From Acidobacteriota bacterium (GTDB lineage: Bacteria; Acidobacteriota; Blastocatellia; Pyrinomonadales; Pyrinomonadaceae): a stretch of DNA of 64,000 bases. The stretch is taken from assembly GCA_016713675.1 (NCBI GenBank), contig JADJOS010000004.1, positions 620,001 through 684,000 of the forward strand, read 5' to 3'. The notes under the pieces are model-generated. The model searched no databases. It saw nothing but the letters and a program-made list of their open reading frames with translations, and was not told the DNA's origin. This document shows, piece by piece, positions 52,325 through 60,758 of the stretch. Position numbers and translations under genes: made by a program. Each line of letters opens with the position of its first letter. Position 1 is the stretch's first letter.

Positions 52325-55078
52325 ATGAAAAGAGTATTCCTGATCGACGCGATGTCGCATATCTTTCGTGCGTTCTTTGCCCCGATGGGCATGCGGCAGG
52401 AGCCAATGCACAACAGCAAAGGCCAGGTCACGCAGGCCGTGTTCGTCTTTACTAACATGCTGCGCAAGCTGATAAACGACGAAAAGCCCGACTACATCGC
52501 CGCCGTTTGGGACACCGCCGTGCCGACATTTCGCCACGACGCGTTCGAGGCATACAAAGCCAACCGCGAAGCGATGCCCGACGATCTCGCTTCTCAACTG
52601 CCGTATATCGAAAAGGTGTGCGAGGCGTTCGGCGTGCCGATCCTGAAAATGGACGGCTACGAGGCCGACGACGTCATCGGCACATTTGCGCAGGAATGTG
52701 AAAAAAAGAAAATGCAGGCGGTCATTGTCTCCAATGACAAGGACCTCTGCCAACTTGTTCGCGATCCGTACATCATCGCAATGCGGCAGAATTCGCAAAA
52801 TCTCAAACGGAAAGTGCCCGTTCCGCCGATCGAATGGTGTGACGAGGCCTGGGTCACAAACAAATTCGGCGTGCCGCCAAACAAGATCATCGATCTGCTC
52901 GGCTTGATGGGCGATGCCGTCGACAATATCCCTGGAGCTCCCGGAATCGGTGCCAAAGGTGCGCTAAAACTCGTCCTCGAATATGGCTCAGCACTCGAAG
53001 CAATGGAGCGGGCCGAGGAGATCTCGCACAAGACCTATCGCGAGAGCCTACAGAACAACCAGACGATAATCAAACAGTCGCTCGAACTCGCAACGGTCCA
53101 CTGCGAAGTGCCGATGACCATCGACATCGAGGCCCTCAAGGCCGGCCATCCCGACCGCCAAAAGGCATACGAGCTTTTCCGGGAGCTTGAGTTCAAGACC
53201 CTGACCAACGAATTCGCCGGCCCGGGCTCGGCATCTGCGGCTGCCGCTGCCGAATACACCGGTGAGCCGAGCGGCGGCGGACTCTTTGACGCCCAGATCG
53301 CCCGCAGCGAAGCCAATGCGACGGCAAAGTATGAGGTCATAACGAACCGCGATGCCCTCGACAAACTCACTCGCCGCCTATTTGAAGCCGACAGTTGGAG
53401 CTTTCTCGCAAACGACGCCAACACCAACGAAAAAGCGAGCTGCTACGGAAAAGAAGCTCCGCTCGGGCTTGGCATCGGGCTCGGCAATGGCGAGGCTTTC
53501 TACATCGATCTCGAAAATTTCGAAGGCGGCATCGAAGCCGCCAAGGGAACGCTTAAGGATATTTTGACGAACGGTTTTCTCGAAAAATCGGCTTACGACG
53601 AAAAGCGAAATCTCGGCCCGCTGCTCGCCCTCGATATCCGTCCCGAATCGGTCAAAGACGACATTCTCATCGCCGCATACCTGCTCGAATCGACGCGTTC
53701 GACGTACCCTATCCCGTTCCTTGCTCAGATCTACGCCGATACCGACGCAGCGTTCGCCGTCCCCGAGGGCTTTGACGAAGCCGCGTTCCGGACGGCCGAA
53801 AACGCCGATTTTATCGCCCGTCTGACGCCGATAATGCGCGGAAAGCTGCGGGAGAACGGCCTCGAGAACATCTATACCGACATCGAACTACCGCTGATAC
53901 CGATCCTCGCCGACATTGAGCTCGTCGGCATGAAGGTCGACGGCGAAAGCCTGACCGTGTTCTCCGAGTTCATCTCAAAAGAACTGGAAACGCTCCGCGA
54001 GAAGATAACCGCGATCGCCGGCCGTGAATTCAATATAGGTTCGCCCAAACAGGTCGGCGAGATCTTCGGCGAACTCAACATCGAGACCGGCCGCAAAACG
54101 GCTACCGGCCAGATCTCGACGAGCCACGACGTGCTTGTCGAACTCGCCGAAACTTATGAGATCGCCCAGCACATCATCGACTATCGCGAGCTCGACAAGC
54201 TACGCGCGACCTACGCCGACGCTCTGCCAAAAATGATCGCTGACGACGGCCGCATTCACGGTGCGCTCAATCAGACGGTCGCCGCCACCGGCCGCCTAAG
54301 TTCGACCGAGCCAAATCTGCAGAACATTCCCGTCCGCACCGAACTCGGCCAGCGCATCCGCAAGGCATTCATTCCGGAGAAAGGAAACAAGCTCATCTCC
54401 GCCGACTATTCGCAGCTCGAACTGAGAATTCTCGCCCACATTACGCAAGACGCGAATATGCTCGCCGCGTTCAAGAACAACGAGGACATACACGCCCAGA
54501 CGGCGAGGCTCGTTTTCGGAGCGACGACCGAAAAAGAGATGAAAGAGAAACGCCGTCTCGCCAAGATCGTCAATTTCGGCATCGCCTACGCCGTCGAGGC
54601 GTTTGGCCTGTCGCAGCGGGTCGGCATCAGTCGCAGCGAAGCAAAACAGGTCATCGCCGACTATTTTGAAACGTACAAAGGCATCCGCGAATACATGGAC
54701 CGCACGCCCGTCGAGGCCCGCGAAAAGGGATACATATCATCGCTCTTCGGCCGCCGGCGTTATTTCCCGTCGATCAACGACCGCAATTTCGCCGTCCGCT
54801 CGCGTGCCGAACGCGAAGCTATAAACATGCCCATCCAGGGCACCGCAAGCGACATCGTCAAGATCGCTATGATCCGCGTTGCCAATGCCCTCAGGGCCGA
54901 AAAGCTGCAAACAAAAATGATCATGCAGGTGCACGACGAACTGCTCTTCGAGGGCCCGGAGTCCGAGGTCGACGCCGCCAAGGTCCTCATCAAACGAGAA
55001 ATGGAAGCCGCCGCCACTCTCGACGTGCCGCTCGTCGTCGAGATCGGTGTCGGCGACGATTGGATGAACGCGAAATAA
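52325..55078 (+). CDS. polA: DNA polymerase I
   Basis: A 917-residue repair and Okazaki-fragment polymerase. The 5'-3' exonuclease domain (1-300) shows AVWDTAVPTFRHDAFEAYKANR, GYEADDVIGTFA and GLMGDAVDNIPGAPGIG. The polymerase domain shows EPNLQNIPVRTELGQRIRKAF, motif A ISADYSQLELRILAHI, motif B LAKIVNFGIAYAVEAFGLS and motif C MQVHDELLFEG. In the 3'-5' exonuclease region the usual DxE metal motif is not visible (SWSFLANDANTNE), although DDILIAAYLLES remains, so proofreading is probably lost, as in several other bacteria. It may be co-transcribed with the DUF1990 gene. Confidence 0.96.
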   Translation: MKRVFLIDAMSHIFRAFFAPMGMRQEPMHNSKGQVTQAVFVFTNMLRKLINDEKPDYIAAVWDTAVPTFRHDAFEAYKANREAMPDDLASQLPYIEKVCEAFGVPILKMDGYEADDVIGTFAQECEKKKMQAVIVSNDKDLCQLVRDPYIIAMRQNSQNLKRKVPVPPIEWCDEAWVTNKFGVPPNKIIDLLGLMGDAVDNIPGAPGIGAKGALKLVLEYGSALEAMERAEEISHKTYRESLQNNQTIIKQSLELATVHCEVPMTIDIEALKAGHPDRQKAYELFRELEFKTLTNEFAGPGSASAAAAAEYTGEPSGGGLFDAQIARSEANATAKYEVITNRDALDKLTRRLFEADSWSFLANDANTNEKASCYGKEAPLGLGIGLGNGEAFYIDLENFEGGIEAAKGTLKDILTNGFLEKSAYDEKRNLGPLLALDIRPESVKDDILIAAYLLESTRSTYPIPFLAQIYADTDAAFAVPEGFDEAAFRTAENADFIARLTPIMRGKLRENGLENIYTDIELPLIPILADIELVGMKVDGESLTVFSEFISKELETLREKITAIAGREFNIGSPKQVGEIFGELNIETGRKTATGQISTSHDVLVELAETYEIAQHIIDYRELDKLRATYADALPKMIADDGRIHGALNQTVAATGRLSSTEPNLQNIPVRTELGQRIRKAFIPEKGNKLISADYSQLELRILAHITQDANMLAAFKNNEDIHAQTARLVFGATTEKEMKEKRRLAKIVNFGIAYAVEAFGLSQRVGISRSEAKQVIADYFETYKGIREYMDRTPVEAREKGYISSLFGRRRYFPSINDRNFAVRSRAEREAINMPIQGTASDIVKIAMIRVANALRAEKLQTKMIMQVHDELLFEGPESEVDAAKVLIKREMEAAATLDVPLVVEIGVGDDWMNAK

Positions 55079-55192
55079 GCAGAGGTTTCCCCTGCAGTAC
55101 GCCATCAATTGCATGAGCCCTGCGAAACCTCTGTATCGAAACGTACATACTTCCTCGGTATTACAGAATAGTATTGTTTTCAGGAGGCATTT

Positions 55193-55423
55193 ATGAATAC
55201 TGAAAATAACACTTTGATAGAAAAGAAAGATCCGGTATCGAAGCCAGAAGCACCGGACACGCCCAATCCGACGGAGCCCGAAGGCATTCCGCATGTACCT
55301 GAAGAACCGGATCCGTATCCCGTCGTCGATCCGCCGATCGATCCGGACAACCCGTTTCCTCAACCGGAACCCGATCCCTTCCGGGAACCTGTTCCCGGCG
55401 CACCGCCAAATGTGATCTTTTGA
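55193..55423 (+). CDS. Small Pro/Asp/Glu-rich protein, hypothetical
   Basis: A 76-residue low-complexity protein. After MNTENNTLIEKKDPV, about a third of its residues are proline and many are acidic (PEAPDTPNPTEPEGIPHVPEEP and DPPIDPDNPFPQPEPDPF). A strong AGGAGG lies 6 bases upstream of the ATG and a terminator follows, so the gene is believable despite its composition. It has no signal peptide or helix and is likely disordered in the cytoplasm. No family is recognised. Confidence 0.7.
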   Translation: MNTENNTLIEKKDPVSKPEAPDTPNPTEPEGIPHVPEEPDPYPVVDPPIDPDNPFPQPEPDPFREPVPGAPPNVIF

Positions 55424-55429
55424 TCGAAG

Positions 55430-55463
55430 AAAAAGCCCTACTGAAAATTCAGCAGGGCTTTTT
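55430..55463. terminator. Bidirectional hairpin terminator
   Basis: AAAAAGCCCT…CTGAA pairs with TTCAG…AGGGCTTTTT. It lies between the Pro-rich gene and the facing csbD-like gene and has a U-tract on both strands. Confidence 0.9.
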
Positions 55464-55487
55464 GCTTCTGGCTTCTGGCTTCGAACC

Positions 55488-55700
55488 CTACCTCTTGATC
55501 GCATCGCCGACCGCTTCGACCGCGTCGCCGACACCGCGTTTCACTTTGCCCCAGGTTTCCTGTGCGTCGCCCGCAGCGTTCTGGGCCTCGCCTTCGGCCT
55601 CGAGTTTCGGATCGTTCGTCACCTCGCCGGCCTTGTCCTTGACCCAGCCCTTCGCCTGTTCCCATTTTCCTTCGACTTCGTCTTTATTTGGTATTGACAT
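55488..55700 (-). CDS. CsbD-family stress protein
   Basis: A 70-residue hydrophilic protein matching the CsbD family, which is induced by general stress and of unknown mechanism. Family features are NKDEVEGKWEQAKGWVKDKAGEVTND and then helical repeats rich in Ala, Gly, Glu and Lys. AAGGAG lies 8 bases upstream of the ATG. It shares the terminator with the facing Pro-rich gene. Confidence 0.9.
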   Translation of the reverse strand: MSIPNKDEVEGKWEQAKGWVKDKAGEVTNDPKLEAEGEAQNAAGDAQETWGKVKRGVGDAVEAVGDAIKR

Positions 55701-55888
55701 AGTTTTTCTCCTTACTCGTTCAGATTAGGACAATCGTTTTGGTCAGTCTGTTCGTTTGAATACAGACGGCGGCCAAACACCTTAGATTCCTTTTCATTCG
55801 GATATACATTCTGGTATGTTGGCAGTTAGATTATCGTATATCATCGACGGTAGCGGTCGGCATTGACTTTGGCATTCGGAGCACATTC

Positions 55889-57484
55889 ATGAAAGGCGTT
55901 TACAGTTCACTTCTTCTTTTGATTCTTTGTCTCTCGTCAAATGGTCAGGTCAAGCACTCGACGGTAGTAGCATTTGACACCGAATATAAGACTGCCGAAT
56001 TTACCGATCCGGCGAGGCTCGACAAGATCAAACAAACATTTCCTGCGATCGAAAAGATCGTCAAGGAGCACGCGGCAAAGAATCACTTTCCCAGCGTGGC
56101 GTTTGGCGTGGTCGTCGATGGAAAGCTCGTTTTTTCCGGCACCGACGGCTATACGGACGTCGAAAAGAAGATCCCTGTTACCACCTCCTCGCTATTCCGG
56201 ATCGCGTCGATGAGCAAGAGTTTCACGGCAATGGCTATCCTAAAACTTCGCGACGACGGCAAGCTCAAACTTGACGATCCGGCCTATCTCTACGTGCCTG
56301 AGCTGAAAGATCAGAAATACCCGACCGCCGATTCGACGCACATTACCATCCGCCAACTCCTGACGCACGGAGCCGGATTTCCGGAGGACAACCCGTGGGG
56401 CGACCGTCAACTGGCCGACACTAACAAAGAGCTTTCGGCTCTGCTGAACGGCAAGATCTCATTTTCAAACCCGCCGGAAATCGCTTACGAGTATGCCAAT
56501 CTCGGCTTCGCCCTTTTGGGCCGCATCATCACGAAGGCTTCGGGCAAACCTTATCAGCAATACATTCGCGACAATATCTGGCGGCCGCTGGGAATGACGA
56601 CCTCAGAGTGGGAATACGGCAATGTTGCACCCGACAAACTGGCTCACGGCTATCGCTGGCTGAACGAAAAGTGGAACGAAGAAACGCTGCTTCACGACAC
56701 TCCCGACGGCTCGTGGGGCTCTATGGGCGGTATGATCTCGTCGATCGATGAATTCAGTAAGTATATGGCGCTTCACTTGTCGGCGTGGCCACCGTCAAAT
56801 GCCGCCGAAACGGGCCCGATCAAGCGAAGTTCCGTTCGCGAAATGCAGCATCCATGGCGTTTCATCGGCCTGCTGCCCAATTTCACTTATCCCGGCGGAC
56901 GAACATGCGCCGCGGCCGGTGCCTACGGATACGGTCTCTCCTGGCTCCGCGATTGCGACAACCGCGTTTACCTGGCTCACGGCGGAGGACTGCCCGGCTT
57001 CGGCAGCCATTGGCGGATAATGCCGGAATACGGCATCGGTGTCGTCGCTTTCGGCAATGTCACCTATGCGAGCCTCGGCGGCATCACGCTGCAGGTTCTC
57101 GACCTGATGGTCAAGAACGCCGACCTCAAACCGCGCCAACTGCCCGTCTCAAACATACTCGCCCAGCGAAAAGCCGAGCTGCTCAAGATAATTCCGGCCT
57201 GGGAAAACGCCGAAAAGAGCGGCATCTTCGCCGAAAACTTTTTCCCCGATTATCCGATCGACATTCTCAAGAAAGACTACGCCGCCCTGTGGGCAAAAGC
57301 CGGCAAGATCATCTCCGTCAAGGAACTGATCCCCGAGAACCAGCTTCGCGGAACTTTCATCATCGAGGGCGAGAACGCAAATATCCTTGTCTATTTCACA
57401 CTCAGCCCCGAAAATCCGCCGCTGATCCAGGAACTAAGAGTCCGCGAGCTACCAAAGTCCACAGCCCCGAAACCCGCACCTTAG
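55889..57484 (+). CDS. Secreted class C beta-lactamase-family serine hydrolase
   Basis: A 531-residue exported hydrolase with a signal peptide (LSSNGQ). The penicillin-binding fold is marked by SMSK in IASMSKSFTAMAILKL (nucleophile Ser and Lys), YAN in YEYANLGFALLG and the third motif HGG in LAHGGGLPGFGSHW. A C-terminal extra domain (about 405-520) follows. Relatives are D-amino peptidases, esterases or beta-lactamases, and substrate cannot be told. It is monocistronic and marks the start of the accessory segment that runs to 62.3 kb. Confidence 0.9.
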   Translation: MKGVYSSLLLLILCLSSNGQVKHSTVVAFDTEYKTAEFTDPARLDKIKQTFPAIEKIVKEHAAKNHFPSVAFGVVVDGKLVFSGTDGYTDVEKKIPVTTSSLFRIASMSKSFTAMAILKLRDDGKLKLDDPAYLYVPELKDQKYPTADSTHITIRQLLTHGAGFPEDNPWGDRQLADTNKELSALLNGKISFSNPPEIAYEYANLGFALLGRIITKASGKPYQQYIRDNIWRPLGMTTSEWEYGNVAPDKLAHGYRWLNEKWNEETLLHDTPDGSWGSMGGMISSIDEFSKYMALHLSAWPPSNAAETGPIKRSSVREMQHPWRFIGLLPNFTYPGGRTCAAAGAYGYGLSWLRDCDNRVYLAHGGGLPGFGSHWRIMPEYGIGVVAFGNVTYASLGGITLQVLDLMVKNADLKPRQLPVSNILAQRKAELLKIIPAWENAEKSGIFAENFFPDYPIDILKKDYAALWAKAGKIISVKELIPENQLRGTFIIEGENANILVYFTLSPENPPLIQELRVRELPKSTAPKPAP

Positions 57485-57592
57485 GAAAGGTGTTTTTCCG
57501 AGGCTCGCGTCCTTGCACAAGCCCGCACGATAGTAAGGGCGTATCGAGCACCTTAAACCTAAAAAACACCTTTCGTTGCATTCACAATACGC

Positions 57593-57620
57593 TTGACAAT
57601 GCACGATACATTCATATATT
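57593..57620 (+). promoter_or_regulatory. Sigma-70 promoter of the ATPase gene
   Basis: TTGACA (57593-57598) and TATATT (57615-57620) are separated by 16 bases. Transcription would start near 57627, downstream of the ATG at 57621, which argues for translation from the ATG at 57660. Confidence 0.7.
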
Positions 57621-57659
57621 ATGTTCGTACGCCCGTATCAAACGCGGGTAGTAGCCAAA

Positions 57660-59150
57660 ATGTACCAAGACAACACATATTACGACGCCGATAGATACGA
57701 TTCCTCCGCCGATCGAAAAGAAGATCAAAAACAGAAACAGCTCCACGAAAAGCTCAAACAGCAGAATCCTGAGCTATATTGCAGCACCGGAGCACTTCAG
57801 AGTTTTCCCGTAAATGACTGGCTGCGAGACATCAAGCCCGCATACCGCCCCGAATATCTATTCGGCGATCTGTGGCGTCCGGGCGATGTCACGGTATTGG
57901 CCGGTGAAACAGGCGTTGGAAAGAGCATCCTCGCCGTTCAGATCGCCGAATCGATCGCCCGCGGCAAAAAGCCGTTCCGCGAACCGCAGCAACAGATGTC
58001 GTTCGGCCCGCCAACGCCGCCCGTGGCAAAACTTTTCCCGCATCCGCGACGCCAACGAGTTCTCTATCTCGACCTCGAAACCTCGCCCGCCAAGATGCGC
58101 GAACGATACACGTGCCCTTCTCCAATTCTCGGAAAATTGCCCGTCAGCTACCGCTTCGCAGCCTTCTTCGAACGCTCAGGCTACGCCGAAGATCTTAAGG
58201 CTCCCGAACACTTCCGCGGAGACATGGCACGATACCTGCGGCATTCGGTCGATCTCGCGATCCGCTATTCCGAAGCCAACGTCTTCATCATCGACGACCT
58301 CGCCGCCCTCGAACCATCCGCCCCACGCTCCAACGGCCCGGCGCGCTGGCTCCGCAACTTCCGCAAAATGGCTGCCCTCCACGGCTGCTCGATCCTCGTC
58401 CTCACACACCTCAAAAGCTCCCCGCCGCGTCCGGCTCGCGGTCTTAGCTCCCCTCCTTACCAAGGAGGGGTGGCCGCCTTGGGCGGACGGGGTGGTTCTC
58501 TCCGCCCACTTTCTCTCACCAACCTCTCCCTCGGCCGCCAAGTCGCCGAACTAGCCGACACCGTCGTCGCCATCGGCCGCACCACATTCGGCCCCGAATA
58601 CCGCTATATAAAGGTGCTCAAATCAAAGAACGGACCGCGAGCGGAAAACGGAGAACTGAAAGTGGAAAATGGTCCCGGGCATTCTCAATTCTCAATTCTC
58701 AACTCTCAATTGGCCGCGGTTCGGCCGGAACATTCTCCATTCTCAATTCTCAACTCTCAATTCCCCTACGCCCCTGTCCTCGCCTTCCAACTAGAACGCA
58801 CCACCGGATTTTCCGACAAACAACCGTGCCGCAAACGCCTGAGCGCTCCCAACTCTGACTCGTCACTTGTCACTCATCACTCGTCACTGGCTGCTCCGCA
58901 GCCCTTCCTCGGCTTCACCTACCTCGGCCCCGCCACCGAACACGACCTCATCCGCGACCACACCGCCGATCTAAGCTCCCCTCCTGCCCGAGGAGGGGTG
59001 GACGGCCTTGCCGGACGGGGTGGTGGGAGGCTAGCCCAACGCGCCCACGAACGCTCCCTCAAGCGTCTATCGAAGCGCAGCAGCAAAGAGGTCTTAGTTG
59101 ACGAAGTCATCGACGGCAGCTATATGAAGTATTTAAAAGGAGAGAGGTAA
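57660..59150 (+). CDS. RecA/RepA-like AAA ATPase with repeat-filled C-terminus
   Basis: From the ATG at 57660 the protein has 496 residues. The N-terminal 270 form a RepA/AAA_25-type hexameric ATPase: Walker A VLAGETGVGKSILAVQIAES near 78-96 and Walker B VFIIDDLAALEP near 210. The motif SLGRQVAELADTVVAIGR and KVLKSKNG also fit plasmid or phage helicase-like RepA. From about 262 on, conserved pieces alternate with peptides encoded by DNA repeats: LSSPPYQGGVAALGG and LSSPPARGGVDGLAG, two SQFSILNSQ-like blocks, and SSLVTHHSSL. All keep the frame. Possible roles are replication of an integrated element or DNA metabolism; no partner is visible. Confidence 0.75.
   Translation: MYQDNTYYDADRYDSSADRKEDQKQKQLHEKLKQQNPELYCSTGALQSFPVNDWLRDIKPAYRPEYLFGDLWRPGDVTVLAGETGVGKSILAVQIAESIARGKKPFREPQQQMSFGPPTPPVAKLFPHPRRQRVLYLDLETSPAKMRERYTCPSPILGKLPVSYRFAAFFERSGYAEDLKAPEHFRGDMARYLRHSVDLAIRYSEANVFIIDDLAALEPSAPRSNGPARWLRNFRKMAALHGCSILVLTHLKSSPPRPARGLSSPPYQGGVAALGGRGGSLRPLSLTNLSLGRQVAELADTVVAIGRTTFGPEYRYIKVLKSKNGPRAENGELKVENGPGHSQFSILNSQLAAVRPEHSPFSILNSQFPYAPVLAFQLERTTGFSDKQPCRKRLSAPNSDSSLVTHHSSLAAPQPFLGFTYLGPATEHDLIRDHTADLSSPPARGGVDGLAGRGGGRLAQRAHERSLKRLSKRSSKEVLVDEVIDGSYMKYLKGER
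58443..58496. repeat. 54-bp REP-like copy A in the ATPase gene
   Basis: CTTAGCTCCCCTCCTTACC, then AAGGAGGGGTGG and GGACGGGGTGGT form a hairpin-prone unit. Copy B at 58971-59024 has the same length and about 80% identity. Confidence 0.8.
58631..58763. repeat. Short tandem repeats in the ATPase gene
   Basis: GAACTGAAAGTGGAAAATGG is followed by two blocks of ATTCTCAATTCTCAACTCTC (58681-58711 and 58732-58763). The first block type is roughly the inverse complement of the others, so the region is also palindromic. It is read as SQFSILNSQ-like peptides. Confidence 0.75.
58857..58890. repeat. CACTCGT/CACTTGT tandem heptamers in the ATPase gene
   Basis: GACTCGT, CACTTGT, CACTCAT, CACTCGT and CACTGG units follow each other and are read as SSLVTHHSSL. 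Confidence 0.7.
58971..59024. repeat. 54-bp REP-like copy B in the ATPase gene
   Basis: A direct repeat of 58443-58496 with the same length, the same frame and the conserved ends AGCTCCCCTCCT and GGACGGGGTGGT. Confidence 0.8.
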
Positions 59151-59260
59151 GGTCCGCTTTCCGCATTCTGATGATGGAAGTTATGCAAGATATTCGAAAG
59201 GGGAGAGGTAAGATCCGCCATAAATAGTGTAAAAACTCTACTCAGTTAGTAATTAAGTTG

Positions 59261-59313
59261 TTGACAATTATATAATTACGAGTAATATTATTACAAGGTT
59301 GTAATATTACAAC
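59261..59313 (+). promoter_or_regulatory. Promoter with two palindromic operators, XRE gene
   Basis: TTGACA (59261-59266) and TAATAT (59283-59288) with 16-base spacing form a good promoter. The -10 is inside a near-palindrome GTAATATTATTAC (59282-59294), and a perfect 16-base palindrome GTTGTAATATTACAAC follows at 59298-59313. Both share GTAATA/TATTAC halves. This fits binding by the XRE product itself, as in autoregulated toxin-antitoxin operons. Confidence 0.75.
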
Positions 59314-59324
59314 CAGGGGAATAT

Positions 59325-60017
59325 ATGACTGGTCGAGAATTAAAGGAATATCGGAAGAATAGTCGCCTTACCCAAGACGAAGCAGCGAAGGTTCTAGGAG
59401 TTTCACAAACCTATCTTTCTCTGCTCGAGAGTGACAAGCGCCGCCTTACCGAAAGGCTGAAAAAGAAGCTTGTTAAAAAGATGCATGTTCGACCCACGGA
59501 ACTACCGGCCAAAACAAAGGACCATAAAGTTACCAAGGTGTCCGATGATCAACTCACGGGGGATCTGGCTGCCCTAGGATACAAAGGGTTTTCTCATTGG
59601 AAGCCTTCACAACTGAAGAATCCTGCGGACGTTCTTCTTTCGGCACTCAATGCAGACAAGCGAGACGCACGTCTGGTCGAAGCTCTTCCCTGGCTGCTTT
59701 TCGAGTTCCCCGACCTCGAATGGAACTCCGTCGTAATGACCGCCAAAGCTCACGATCTGCAGAACCGCCTGGGATTTGTAACCAGTGTCGCCAGACGAAT
59801 GGCCGAGAGACATGGCAAGAAAGCCACCGCGCAAAAACTCGAAAGCTATGAGGCTGGACTAGAGCGTTCTAAACTCGAAATGGTAGGAACACTATGCAAT
59901 GAAACAATGACAAACGCCGAGAGAAAATGGCTCGCCACCCACAGCACAAAAGAAGCAAAACACTGGCACTTGCTTTCCGATCTTTCACCGCGATATCTGG
60001 ATCACTATGTTGATTAA
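59325..60017 (+). CDS. XRE-family regulator, putative antitoxin
   Basis: A 230-residue protein with an N-terminal XRE helix-turn-helix (residues 3-55, LKEYRKNSRLTQDEAAKVLGVSQTYLSLLES). After it comes a linker and a helical domain of unknown type (about 65-228). The GGGG before the ATG serves as ribosome site. The reading frame overlaps the downstream nucleotidyltransferase gene by 11 bases. The promoter carries two palindromes that could be its operators. Two-gene layout, overlap and auto-operator point to a toxin-antitoxin or abortive-infection pair with this as the antitoxin; experimental support is absent. Confidence 0.75.
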   Translation: MTGRELKEYRKNSRLTQDEAAKVLGVSQTYLSLLESDKRRLTERLKKKLVKKMHVRPTELPAKTKDHKVTKVSDDQLTGDLAALGYKGFSHWKPSQLKNPADVLLSALNADKRDARLVEALPWLLFEFPDLEWNSVVMTAKAHDLQNRLGFVTSVARRMAERHGKKATAQKLESYEAGLERSKLEMVGTLCNETMTNAERKWLATHSTKEAKHWHLLSDLSPRYLDHYVD

Positions 60018-60543
60018 CAAGCCGCCCGAACCCTGGCGTTCTTTTCTAAAGGACATCGACGAGTTCGTCGGCGAAGAGACACATTTACATCTCATCGGCG
60101 GCTTTGTTGTTACCGTCATCTATGGTTCAACGCGTCAGACCCGCGACCTTGATGCGCTGACCGCCATCAGATTCGATCCAAACCTCCTCGAACATGCCGG
60201 TCAGGGATCGCCGCTTCACAAACAGCACAAAGTTTACCTCGATCCCGTCGGAGTCGCCACGCCGCCCGAAGACTACACCGACCGCCTCACAGAGGTATTC
60301 GCCGGCCAATACAAAAACCTAAAGCTCTACGCACTCGACCCATACGACATTGCCCTCACCAAGCTAGAACGCAACACAGAACGCGATCGCGACGACGTAA
60401 AACACCTAGCCCGCGTCGTGCCGCTTGAGCTGGATGTGTTGCGTGACCGCTATTACGACGAACTCCGCGTCTACCTTGGCAACCCCGACCGCGAAGATCT
60501 TACACTAAAGCTCTGGATCGAAATGATCGAGGAAGAACGCTAG
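60007..60543 (+). CDS. DUF6036-like nucleotidyltransferase, putative toxin
   Basis: A 178-residue protein of the nucleotidyltransferase superfamily. The core reads LHLIGGFVVTVIYGSTRQTRDLDALT, with the GG start and the DxD (D-L-D) metal pair of AbiEii/DUF6036-type enzymes. A later acidic ALDPYDIALTKLERNTERDRDDV is also typical. Related enzymes in type IV toxin-antitoxin systems add nucleotides to tRNA ends or to proteins. It is translationally coupled to the XRE gene. Assignment to superfamily is firm; toxin activity is inference from context. Confidence 0.75.
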   Translation: MLINKPPEPWRSFLKDIDEFVGEETHLHLIGGFVVTVIYGSTRQTRDLDALTAIRFDPNLLEHAGQGSPLHKQHKVYLDPVGVATPPEDYTDRLTEVFAGQYKNLKLYALDPYDIALTKLERNTERDRDDVKHLARVVPLELDVLRDRYYDELRVYLGNPDREDLTLKLWIEMIEEER

Positions 60544-60639
60544 AAAAGCACTAGTACCAACTCCACCGCCACCCAACCCTACCACCCAACCCTAACCGCC
60601 TTCCTAGCCACGCTCCGCGATCAGGAAAAGGATTAAATG

Positions 60640-60715
60640 TTCCCTGTTCGCTGTTCGTTGTTCGCAATTGGCTGTTCACCGTTCGTTGTTCGTTATGGAC
60701 TGTTATGCTCTGAAT
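60640..60715. repeat. GTTCGTT-type simple repeats
   Basis: GTTCGCT, GTTCGTT, GTTCGCAATTGGCT, GTTCACC, GTTCGTT, GTTCGTT units fill the gap between the nucleotidyltransferase gene and the facing EVE-HNH gene. The same GTTCGTT units occur in lnt around 48165. Confidence 0.65.
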
Positions 60716-60758
60716 CGAAATAATCGAAGAGGCGGGTGAAACCATAATTTGAAGTGCG

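Noticed and set aside
56785..57651. 288-residue open frame on the plus strand
   Set aside because: It overlaps the end of the serine hydrolase in another frame, is extremely Arg-rich and has no motif.
57621..57659. ATPase translation from the ATG at 57621
   Set aside because: The promoter -10 box ends at 57620, so the transcript would start after this codon.
57814..58554. 246-residue frame inside the ATPase gene
   Set aside because: Same strand, different frame, Ser/Arg-rich shadow of the ATPase coding sequence.
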